Source of the DNA: Ophioderma brevispina
Lineage: Eukaryota; Echinodermata; Ophiuroidea; Amphilepidida; Ophiodermatidae
DNA length: 64,000 nucleotides
Direction: 5' to 3'
NCBI GenBank assembly: GCA_023653785.1
Contig: JAMKCH010012511.1
Location: forward strand, 1-64,000
Below the pieces are notes generated by a model. It was not told the origin of the DNA, ran no database searches, and was given only the letters and a program-made list of their open reading frames with translations. Every line of letters starts with the position of its first letter. Within the stretch, counting starts at the first letter, position 1. Position numbers and translations under genes: made by a program. Shown in pieces: positions 21,331 to 32,742 of this stretch.

Positions 21331-23322
21331 ACGAGTCTGGGATATTAATGTAATAGACACATTATGTTGATTGAAGTTAAGGCAAACCCACATATTAGGC
21401 TAAAATTACTAGATGTCTTTAGCTCCTTTATGTTTTATCGAATGATATTCTTGTGTTTAAATCTATTTGTATTCTTCAAAGGTCCCAAGGTCCCAAAATG
21501 TATTTGACTTGAAAGGATCAAAGTGTGACTTCAGTGCTTGTCAAACGTGCTCTTGACTGGGCTATCTGTAATTGTTGTTTAATGTGTTACAGCATCATAT
21601 AGGATGACAAGGTCAGAAATGGGCCCGTGCAAAAATTGCCCCAAGATCTAACAAGAAAAAATAAAGCTTTACCTCCCTTTTTTGCCCGGTGATCATCGGA
21701 ATTTGGTTCTCTAGGAACGTTAGGATATATATTAAAAAAAAGGTATTTGGGTTCATATAAAAAATTCAAACAACTATACAATGGTGATAATAATCATTAC
21801 ACTGAAGAGTGTTAATTATAAATATAAATTATATTTATGTATTAACGTCCACTCTGATGTGTCGATTGATGCCCAGACGTTACCGTTCAAATATGATCTG
21901 GAATCTTCTTCAGAAGCTAGTGTCCTTTTTCGACGCAGTCTTGAAGATGTTATTGTTCCGCAGGCTCAAGACGGCGGAGTTCTATAGGTCCCTTGACAAC
22001 ACAAAACTTTATTAGCAGTAGTATAAAAATACAGAGAAGCCAAAATATTTCTACCAAACACCTGTTACAAATGACATTTGGACCACAAAAACGGTATCTT
22101 TGTTATTAAAAAAATTGATGAAACTCGTGGCTTGAAACAGTGCAGCAATCTAACTAGCCTTTTAACTCATGTAGAAGCAAAATAAGTAATATTGCTCTGA
22201 TCTGTCAAATTGCAGATCAAAATTACTGGCAATCTTCTGCAGTAAGCTCAGCTATATTGATACTGATGACGGCTGGTTTTCCTCATCTATAAGATAGCTA
22301 TACATCACCTTACATTATTCAATGAAAATCTCAATGATGATACCATTAGAAATCCTCTACAGTGTTGCATCTTGCACCATGCTTGGAAAAACCCCTAGTT
22401 GTTTATAGTAGCTTTTTCTAGAAGTGTTTAAGCATGTAAACAGATTGCATTATCTCAATAGCACTAGGAGAATTCCATTTTTCTATTGCATGATAAATAG
22501 GTATTTTCCCTACCATGCAAAAATAAAATATGTTCATTACAAAAATGAGGGTATTATAACAATTGTACCATGCATATATTTAAATAACTGAATTATTAAA
22601 TTTCTGCAGAATCGCAAATTATGTCTTGTTAAAAAATGTGTTTTACGTTATGTGATTATGTTTTTGTTTTATAAAAGAAAAAGAAAGTGCCTTTCGGGAA
22701 CTGGTGCTTGTGTATATGATAGTTAACTTATTTTGTAGACATTAACGGAGGGTCATTATTTACACTGGATTGAGGATTTGAGAGGAGTCCCATTTTTTTT
22801 CGTTTGGTGAGCGAGAGGGAGAACGTGAATGTTTTTATTAAGGAGAGGGGAGGAACATTGACTTTTAAAACGGAAATTTCATAAAATAAAGGCGAACGTT
22901 TTTTGTTCACTCAAAAGAGGAATCCCTCCATTCCCTACTGGCGTAAATAATGACCGCTCCCTTAATACTGCTCAAATAAAAATGTGGTCATAGGCCTATT
23001 TATATTTAGATATCCGTTTGTGTTAAGCAATAATGATGCGGTGCGTATATTGTATTGCTATACAATGTGCACTTAACTATCTCAGGAAGCAGTTTGTGTG
23101 GTATACACCCACACATGTAACTCAAGTGATTGTACAGCTGTTATTTACATACATAAAAACTTCATAAGCTCCTCACATGTGTCGTATGTTTTGTTATAAT
23201 AAATATTAATTGCGATTTTGTGTATATGGGCTTGTCAATTTTTGGAGTGCTGAAAGTGTTTTTTCTTGCAGGCCCCTAGCTGGGCAAGCCTCTTGAGCAT
23301 AGTGTATATACATGTATTTATT
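21331..23322. other. AT-rich non-coding stretch
   Basis: I see only short frames, no splice-bounded conserved blocks and no clear repeats here. Confidence 0.45.
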
Positions 23323-23557
23323 ATATACCTCATAGATAGATCCTTGTCATCTGATTGGTTAAATGAAAGTCACATGACATGGTATAGTTTCACTATTTTC
23401 GCATAAAACGCGTATAGTACTTTTTTTTGCCCGGTATAGTACCTTTTCTGCCCGGTATAGTAACGTTCTGCCCGGTATAGTAATTTGACCGGTATAGTAA
23501 TTTTCTGCCATAGCTTTAGTCTTGTTATCTGCAGCAGAAAGGATCTATGAGGTATAT
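23323..23557. mobile_element. Short inverted-repeat element with internal minisatellite
   Basis: ATATACCTCATAGATAGATCC at 23323-23343 faces GGATCTATGAGGTATAT at 23541-23557. Between about 23418 and 23500 the motif GCCCGGTATAGTAA recurs four to five times at about 20-bp steps. A TATA-rich border fits a TA-target DNA transposon derivative, but the superfamily is not shown. Confidence 0.7.
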
Positions 23558-24402
23558 AAAACAAATTAATAGGCCTATTAACTGCCCTTTATTTGGGCCA
23601 TAGTCAAATCTATTGACCCTCGCTCCAAACAAAGCTCTCGATTGACGCCTGTAAAGAAGATTCTAGTGACAAGTCACCGACGCTAGTCACCGATGGCAAT
23701 TCGCGCATGTGTAAGTACATTCGTGGTTGACTGACCGCCGAATGCAGTAAATATGTGTGTATCGTGTCATGCAAACCATGCTTGACCGCGCCCACAACCC
23801 CACGGTTTTCGCTCATATAATTATGACAGCAATCATACTCCCATTGCATTTCACGTTCAAACTTGGTTCCACTGCCGGAAAATAGCCATGCATATTTGCC
23901 TTGTCACCTTATTAAAATTAAATGTCACCTTGCAATGATGATTACTGTGGTTCAGGAATGATCTAAGTAATACCGACACAGATAGTACATCTCACTAGTC
24001 ACATTATATCGCGGAATAATCTACGATTATTTAGGAGTACTTTTTCAACCCTCAATTTCCTTGCTTGACTCATGCGCAACGAGAGGACCTAAAAAACAAC
24101 ACCAACATTTAACAACGGAAAGTCTTATTTAAATTCTGTTTTCGCTTCCGATAGCCGATACCATAGCAAACACACCACCGCCAAAACCCCCCGCCCCCAA
24201 AACCACCCGGATTTTCCCATATCATTCGCATACAATTTGTTTTAACCATCTGAGGTTTAAAAAAGTCTCTCGAACGTCATGAACACAGGTTGCAGATTTC
24301 CAATCTCCCAAGCTTTTCACAAATATGACGTCACCATTCAGTAATTAGAGTAAGATCGGCGTTCTTCATTTGTAAATTGTATTGGAAGATGTGTACGTGC
24401 CT
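23558..24402. other. Non-coding stretch
   Basis: The 79-codon minus frame at 23610-23849 has no family motifs. Nothing else is supported. Confidence 0.4.
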
Positions 24403-24473
24403 CGGTGATCTCGAGACCGTACTATTTTTCCCACTTCGGTTCGGGCAAAAGTACGGCCTCGAGAATCACCTCC
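24403..24473. repeat. 71-bp imperfect hairpin
   Basis: GGTGATCTCGAGACCGTACT faces AGTACGGCCTCGAGAATCACC across a partly paired TTTTTCCC..TTCGG..GGGCAAA core. Like the palindrome at 13.3 kb, it is CG-rich against an AT-rich background, and may be a fold-back element. Confidence 0.8.
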
Positions 24474-27400
24474 GGTCACTAGATTTAACTATGTCCCTCA
24501 TCGTGGACAGTCAATATTGTTCTCTATACTACTATTCCCACTTACGATGTAATAGGTCATCACAAGCCACCACTACCCATTTCATAGTATATCCTTGGAC
24601 TTTGAAGTCCTAATAAGTGCAACTTGGAACCCCTTTGTCTCATATGTAGCATCCTATAAGGCTCCATATTTAATTTAAAGGCCTAGAAACTTTTTTTTGG
24701 TACATGCTCATGTATTTGGGAATACAGCTTTAACCCTAAAAATAAATTTCTTCTCTAAAAGCATTTCCTTTCTACAAAGAACTGTTGAAGGGAAGGGATT
24801 AGGTTTTTAATTAAGGCTATTCTACAATGAACCATTTCCTTGGCTATAGAGCCTTTTATGGTTCTTCAATGAACCCCGTGAGATGCACCGTAAAAGTGTT
24901 GATGAGGTTGCTCCCAAGTGAATGACCTCAGGCGGTTACTTTCCATTATATAGGGTATGGGCCATGCCCTTTTCTATATCGGTGGCCATGCCCTCTGCGC
25001 TGTTCGATTCGTAATCCATATCACGGGAGGAGAGCAAAACCAAGCGAAAATTCATAATAATTAATAAAATCATATAACTATCGTTTGCCCCAAATAAAAC
25101 TTGCACCTTTTCCCCTTGAAATGAATCAAAGGTTCACTTCATTGATTTTCCCCAATATCAGTGATCAATTATTATACACTAGACTTCAGCAAACTATGGA
25201 GCTAAAGATTATTCAATTACCGGCCCGCTATGCGGTGTATTGTAGGAAAAACACTTCAGATTTTTCCTTTTTTTGTTTTTTTTTTCCATCTGGAGTGCAG
25301 AACCATTGTTATAATTCTCGCGGTTGAAAAGACTCGCCTCTCCGATTTAGACGAAGTCTTTTTTAATGAGTAAGCGCAATATGATCTTATCCTCATCGCC
25401 AATAATAATCTTGAGCTTCTATAGTGCGTGTTCAATTAACTTTGTCCATGTTTTTCATCATTTATTCGAAAAGGAATAAAGACAACCAACACTGCCAGAA
25501 TTTTGCTGAGCAGTTTGACCTAACAACTTTGTGCAGAATTAAAATCCGTAACTTTACTTAACTTCATTTGTATTCAATTTACCGCGTATTCAGAAGAAAA
25601 CTTAGGTCAACGACCTATATTTTCATAATGTAAATGGTTAGTTGTTGTGAAAGAGGACGGGTATTTTGTTACTCAACCCGAATCGGGGAGGTGGTAATAA
25701 CGCTGCTAGAACAATGGCTCCGCATAACGGGCCCATTGTAAGATCTTTAGTTAATGGTTTGCTGTCGAAGTCCTATACATTTCCATTGAGAACTTGATGG
25801 GACATTTTATTCATTTTAAAGAAAATGTGCAAGTTTCATTTGGGGCAACAGACGGTTCTGTCCTGTTATAATTTATTCAATAATTTTCGACCGGGTTTTG
25901 TCTTATCCCTTTGCCTTTGAATGGACTACAGAATTTGTTATGCAGCTTGTTTTTTTGGTCTACGCCCCATAGTCTATACCAGCTTCCTCACATACTAAGC
26001 CTAAATCGGCATAACACCCGGTTGCATGGTTGCGCATGTGCATGTCAGATTCGTGGGTGCGAACCCCCGGGTGCGAACATGGTCCTAAATCATGAAAAAA
26101 CTACGAGGTTGCTGTATAGTTGTCGCATGCCATGAAATTAGCCTACATGAATTAATTTGGTTTTTCCTGCCTTTTACCGCATTAATCATTCTATTGAAGC
26201 AAAATTATTTTTGCCAGTATGTACAAAGCTCTCGGGATACAAATGTCATAAATGAAGACCAAACAACATAGGGCCATTCTTCTGTCACGTTGGTGACCTA
26301 AAAAGGGTAAGTTTTGATTTTTTTTCTACCCAATGCTGTTTTGTCAACATATCCAATCTGTTAATACTAATGAATAACTTTAGTCCAAACCTAACCAAAA
26401 TAATGTTTCGGCAGATTGGCCATGAGGGGCAAAATAAAGTTCGGTCACGTTAGCGACGCATGACATCAACAAAGTTTTAGAATTCAAATTCAGCTGTAAA
26501 ATTCTGTTTATTTAAGTACTCGCATTCTTATAGTTTGTTCAGAAAGGCAATGGTACAACAACGTTGGTAATTTTAAAGTTACAAGCAAAACTTTACTAGG
26601 TAATTAACAAATTTATATATCGCTAATTCATTTAATACTAAAATTTAACACTTCTACGTACACTTCATTCCATATGACCAGAAATTTATGTCCTTCAAAA
26701 CAAAAACTGGTGCGTGCTGGTCGCGTGTGTGACAGTAATTAGCACATCAAAACGTTTTGAAAGAAGATAGATCTAACCATTTATTTCGTGTAAGTGAAGG
26801 TGCACAAACTGGCTTTTGGACATGAAATATGAATATTACCGTGGAGACATTGCTTTTCTAGTAATAAAATTTTGTCTTTATACCAAAGTCAATTAAAATT
26901 CTTTTTAATTACTTGCCTATTTCCTATAAATTTGTAATTTTTCAACATTTTAAAAACTTAAATCCACACAATATTTTGGGCAATTTTGAAAACAAAATGG
27001 ATATTCAATATAAAACTAAGAAGCAAATGTTTACTAATCTGACTTTTTGCCTAATATAGTATAAACCGTTTTCATTTATGCAAATGACGGTGTTGCGTTT
27101 GAACGATATTGCTTAAAATACATGCAGGAAACTTGGAGTATGGTTAACGTGCATGAGAAAGGTAAAGTAAATTGCAATACCTTTAAACTCTCATTTTTTT
27201 ATCAAAAGGTTACTTTTTTGAAGAATGGCCCATACGAAACTCAATAAGATGATTTTGTGGGTGAAGGCAGAGTTCTGCATTGGAAATCATCGCATCGCAT
27301 AGTAGATTATGTTTTCCAACCCATCGTATCACCAGAGGAAAAAGTTTTGGACAGCGTCGATTAGTTGGTAGAGGAGGCAGAATATGCGGCCCGATTCATC

Positions 27401-28079
27401 TGTTTCATGAACGACACAAGATTATCTTGCCTTTAATGTTACATCATCTTTACATAGAGAGTGCAAGACTTTTGTTTTCTTCGTATCCAAACTATACAAC
27501 CGCTCCAAAATTCATACATCAACCCTTCAACTCACCTGTTTCCATTGAATACCATTGAAGCAATTGCGATTAGAATGTTTTTGAGAGTTTGAAGACTTAA
27601 ATGGTTTCATGCCATATAACTGATTTTTCTCTGCTATCCCCCGGACTGCATGTTTTCAAGCTTTTCATCAAGGGGGTGAAACCCATTCAAAACCATCGTG
27701 TGCCGTTGTTGGTCGCTGACATTTTGAAGATTGCAGCCACGGATAATAATTATTTGGGTGCTTGTATACACACATATGTCAATTCGATACAAACATCCTG
27801 CAAATATCATTGTTGTTGTTGGGTGCTATTGGTGGTTAAATTTTTGTTCCTACCCATGGCACACAACGAATGAAATGACACGTCAGTCGTCTTGATGTTA
27901 AATAAACCGCCTCAACTTGAATAATCTTTTCCACCTAAGCGCGCCTACGCACCTAAGCGAGTTATTAACTCTTGAGCACAATTATCCAGGTACAACACTA
28001 TTTTCACCTGGCCACCTCTAACCAATACATTAATTTGTATCACTACCGTTTAGTTTATATGCAAAGCGACACCCACAGA
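24474..28079. other. Non-coding stretch, no supported gene
   Basis: Frames at 27280-27558 (92 codons) and 27601-27873 (90 codons) on plus lie close together. They lack domains and adjoin an AT-rich region. 'gaacccccgggtgc' at about 26060 recurs near 42638. Confidence 0.35.
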
Positions 28080-28160
28080 ATGTGGAAGACGCGGAGGCAG
28101 CCATTGCTTCTATTGTTGGTACTCCTATGTTGTCTTTGTGGTCGGCAACATGCGAGACGG
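28080..28160 (+). CDS. Possible first exon encoding a signal peptide
   Basis: ATG at about 28080 opens MWKTRRQPLLLLLVLLCC followed by LCGRQHARR. This is a basic N-terminus, a run of some twelve hydrophobic residues and small residues after it, as in secretory signal peptides. The frame either stops at TGA or splices at ACG|GTGAAA. No downstream exon is recognised, so the gene is unproven. Confidence 0.3.
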
Positions 28161-29037
28161 TGAAATTTTAAAGATGACGTAACGTTTTGCTCTCTTCTAA
28201 TCGAACCTCTTTTGGTTTCAATAGCGTTGGAATTTTAATTTCCACTCACTGCCATCCCCTTATTCATGCTCTAACCTCGGGAAAAGGACTCTACAGAGGT
28301 GACCCGAGGGGTTTAATCTACTATAATGTTTTAAGAGTGAATATACACCACCCCTGACGGAACCACTTGCAGTGAATACCAGTCCGTGCGGGACCTGTTC
28401 TCAATATGAAATAAAGATTTTCTTTAAAAAAACAATATACAAGAACACTTAACACTTGTGCTCCTGTAAGAAAAGTATACACACTCGTGGTCTTTTTCTT
28501 CTGCCCGGCAGAAGATTAATCCTGATTTGACCAAACCCTCATGCAATGGTACCAGTTCTTATTGTGTGTCTACAGCCCATCCATTGTTTTCACTTCTCAG
28601 CTGTTGACTGATACTGGCTGTTGAGTTCAAAGAGTCCATAATTTCCATGCATGCATGTCTTATATACTACCCTAACGTCTTGCAACCACCTAGTGATAGT
28701 GACCTTCCCTGCTTGCACTAAATGATACTAGTCCTAACCACTTTGTAATGTCAGCTCTGTAACAGTTTTTCTGATTGGTTGGGGTCAGATTGCAAAATTT
28801 TGCTTGACAATTAAACGTGAAGACTTCTATAGCCAATTTATTCCAAAATAATACTTTCCAATGTGATAAGATACAAATTGTGGTACAAAAAGAATTAACA
28901 TGTTTGTATGTATATTTAACACTGATAGCATGGACATTTCATTAAGCAAGACTAAGACTAATATTTCACAATGTGTGGTAACATTGCACAACTTTTGTAC
29001 AGCAATGTATGACAGATATTACTACTTACTACACAAG
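28161..29037. other. Non-coding stretch
   Basis: No supported feature. Confidence 0.4.
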
Positions 29038-29512
29038 GGCGCACAACACTAAACACCACGCATTTCATGTAATGGTTTTACTCCGGTAAAAACCACAGCT
29101 AATTTTGAGATGTGTAACTGTCCTGAGCGAGTTTGTGAAGATCTGTAGGTGCCATATAAATGTTTCAAATAAAAGGTACATGTGTCTTTAACACTTTGGA
29201 TACGATACATTTAAATTGTTGATTTCACGTAGAAGTAGGCCTTCGGTTAATGAAAAATGGCGTTAATGAGTTTGCAGGCTCGAAAACAGGTGGAAATGCA
29301 CAGTCGCTATTTTAGGGTCATCGTACGAAAAAGACGAATCGGAAGACCCCCCCCATACATTGAAACATATGTTTAAAGTTTCATCGAAATGTGCAATCCA
29401 TTGATCTATAACTTGTATGCCAAATGTTGCCTCTTGAGTTCGAAATCTCGCTTTCAAAACGGTATATTTGCGTGTATTTTAATGGGGCAGTTATTGACTG
29501 GTGTGCGCCCGT
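29038..29512 (+). mobile_element. GGGCGCACA-ended short element, copy 1
   Basis: It starts GGGCGCACAAC and ends GGTGTGCGCCC. The interior ('catttcatgtaatggtttta', 'gtgaagatctgtaggtgcca', 'gagtttgcaggctcgaaaac') is shared with 31016-31490. It has no coding capacity. The 64-codon minus frame is incidental. Confidence 0.75.
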
Positions 29513-31015
29513 TGAACACATATGCGTGTACACACGGAAGTTAGAGAAGCCCATAAAATATCATTTATTTTGCTTGAATATAACATCCACATTACAAACA
29601 TGCCCCGGATAATAAATAAGATACAAAATCTGCGTATGGCTATCCTTGTGGTGCGTACATGTGAATCTTAGGCTTGGCCGTCGGCTATGCTAAGCCCCCG
29701 TGGCCTAGCTAGGCTATACCTAAAAGGTTTTGAAATGGGGTCAACCTAGTTTTGACCGTGTTGATTCTATTTGAAGCCTAGACAGGCTGCTCACCCCTGG
29801 ATAAACACTTGTAATGTTGGCCTAATCGGCCAGCTCTGCTCCCACCACGGGGGTGGGGGGCATAAAATGGGTATCATTACTGTTTATACCCCCTCCCCCG
29901 CTCTTTCCCCATCATCGCTGTCCACCCAAACGATTCCGGTCATTTTTCAACACATTCTTTCTAACCACCAAGGACATTCTTACTTTCCACTTTATCTCTC
30001 ACCCAAAGCCCTTTCTTTCTCATTTATTGTATCACTGATTTGTCTTACTGTTATTATAGTTAAGAAAATATATTCATTTGAAACCTTTGCAATAATTCAA
30101 TGTTTGTATCTGTTTGTTTTAGCATTACCCTAACCCCAAATTTCACCAACGCTTTAGGCTATGCCTACCATAGAAATAGCACTGCCCCCCCCCCCGTTTG
30201 TACACTTTTCTCCTGCCTTATTTATTTAAGTTGAATTAATGCCATCAGACTAACACGCATTTCATTTAGGAGTCCCCCTCGCATCGACTCCCCCCCCCCC
30301 CACCTCTATCGCAAATTTAGTGTTTTGCGATAGGGAGGGTGGTCTTCGTCATTTCTTTTATAACACCTCTAATAAAACAGTTAGTCTTCGAATCTTTTTT
30401 ATTCGTATGAACCTCACTCAAAATGGTTCCAAAAGTTTTTTTTAGAGAGCTTTGCAGACCTTTAGTTCGCTTCTTTATAGAACCGATTTGAAAGAAGTGC
30501 GATTGGAGAACAAATAAGGTTCTATCTATGTTCAACTTTTCTCTTCGGTTACATCTCTGCTTTTTATGTTCAATTTGCGTGCTTAGCAAAAAGATTAAGC
30601 TGAAATAATTGCTAAAATTCTATTTCTACATGGTGAAAATTTATTTTTAATATTTTGAGTTAGAAAAAGAAATATATTTAGGATTGAGGTTTATTTAATT
30701 TTATTTATATTTACGATATAGGTATAATTGCAACAATTCACCTTTTTTAAGGTGGTATTGTTCCAATATTTCATCCGGCGAAAAATAACAAAACTTTGGC
30801 CTTTTATTCGTCGGCTCATGGCGCATGCATATGCCGCCGCGGATCGCTAGCGCTTTTTCGGCAAAATGCGGTATCAAGTTAAGGCTTTTAAACATGCGTA
30901 TTTGCCGAACGGACAGTAAGTACATCGCTGAAATTTCACTCAAATGTGCAAAATCGGAATCATTTAATAGCTAGATTTTTTTGGTAGAAATCGTACAAAT
31001 TTTGTTTGTTCACAG
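29513..31015. other. Non-coding stretch with poly-C runs
   Basis: C runs lie at about 30186-30195 and 30291-30301. The 120-codon plus frame at 29771 is low-complexity and lacks motifs. Confidence 0.4.
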
Positions 31016-31490
31016 GGCGCACAACCCCTAAATCTACCACGCATATCATGTAATTGTTTTACTTTTACTTTCCGGTAAAAACCAGCATATTTTTTGAGAT
31101 TGTGTCCGGCCCTGTGCGAGTTTGTGAAGATCTTTAGTGCCATATTATGTTTCAAATAAAAGGTCCATGTGTCTTTAACCCATTGGATCGATTAATTTAA
31201 ATTTAAAATTTTGATTTCACGTAGAATTAGGCCCTCGGTGTATTAAAATGGCGTAAATGAGTTTGCAGGCTTGAAAACGGGTGGAAAATGGCACAGCCGC
31301 TATTTAGGGTCTCGTACCGGAAAAACGATCGGAAGACCCCCATAACTTGAACCATATGTTAAAGTTTCATCGATTTGCACTCCATTGATATATAACTGTA
31401 TGCCAATATTGCCGCTTGATTCGAAATCTCGCTTTCAAAACAGGTATATTGGCGTGTATTTCATGGGGCAGTATGTACTGGTGTGCGCCC
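31016..31490 (+). mobile_element. GGGCGCACA-ended short element, copy 2
   Basis: Same order and orientation as copy 1 at 29038-29512, with many one-base indels (for example 'acttttactttccggtaaaaacc'). It ends GGTGTGCGCCCC. Confidence 0.75.
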
Positions 31491-32652
31491 CAATAGTGAT
31501 TTGGCCTTTGCACTGGATCAGAAGTTCCCTTTAAAAAGGGAATTAAAATGGTAACCTGAAGCTTGGTGTTCCATGCATTGCGATTTCTTTACTTCAAAAT
31601 AATACCAGAGGTATCAGAAAAAGTAACATGAAACTGAATGTCCTTTGTGTCACATTAAAGTTGATCATTATGATTGATTGATGCCTTGCATAGTATTCCT
31701 TACAATATAGTGTTACAAACTCAATTTGTTATTTTCATTTCCCACATTGTGCACTAAAATGCAGAAGATTGTCCTTTTTAAAAGGACTCGTCTTGTTTGT
31801 GAATTAAGTTTTAGATTTAATTTTCGTATTTGGATCAATCAACCCGTCCCAATCCCAACTTAATTTGATATCCCTAGTGTGACTAAAATATTGCGAATTG
31901 AACCCCTTTCTAGTCCTCTTTTTTTTTGGCAACATTGGTAATGTCCAATAACGGTCCATTTGGATTTAAAGAGACACTGTACACTTTGAAAAAAGCACCC
32001 CAAATTTTTTGAAATTTTATAATCTGAGTCTTTGTCTGAAAGCGACGAACAACAAATCCGGTTTTTTACGGACCCAACCTACCCCCCCCCCCCAGATTTT
32101 ACGTTTTGGAAGATTTTTTTTTAACTTTTTGTCCATGGTAACGATCACCGTTTTTGGGTGAAAATCTATTCTAGTTTGGTAAATCTTTTTCAAATATGTT
32201 TGTAACCTCTCAAGATTTTTTAATATAGAATTTTGGGGTTATTTTTTAGGTCATTTTAACTTCCAGAGAAATAATAATAATAAAAAAAGCCCGACCGAAC
32301 CTACTTGAAAGGTTCGCCGCCCAGAAAAACAGGTTTTTTTTATTGTCGTCCTAACGTGCCCTCCCCTACCGCGACCGTACGCCGGATGTGAATTCACTGT
32401 TGCGTGAAGTTGGCATATCCTTCCCCCCCGCTGGCCACTTACCAAATGCATATCCATACATTCCGGTTTACTAAGCAACAGTAAACGTACGCGAAAGCTC
32501 CCGGCATATTTACTTCCGAAAACAACAATACATTCTTACAAGTCGATCACCAGCAAGAGCTGAACTCTGAAATCTAGAGGCGAAGATTAACAAGAACGTA
32601 TTTTAACCATGTTCTTTTTCTTTTATCAGAGACTGTGGCATTTTAAAGTGTC
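31491..32652. other. Region upstream of CFAP276
   Basis: It should contain the CFAP276 promoter. 32520-32652 precedes the ATG, but 'tcttttatcag' just before 'agactgtggc' at about 32631 could instead be an acceptor for a 5' UTR intron. No promoter motif is certain. Confidence 0.4.
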
Positions 32653-32742
32653 ATGGAATTATCAAACAGAGATCCCTATCCTTTTCCCACTACAAAAATG
32701 ACGACGATTTCATTCAATTCAACGGAACAACCTCTAATCACG
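32653..32742 (+). CDS. CFAP276: CFAP276 exon 1
   Basis: ATG opens [14 protein letters not shown]. After the AAAAA run at about 32694 the next frame continues [16 protein letters not shown] to the donor GTAGTA at 32743. An A run one base longer would keep the frame. Confidence 0.7.
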
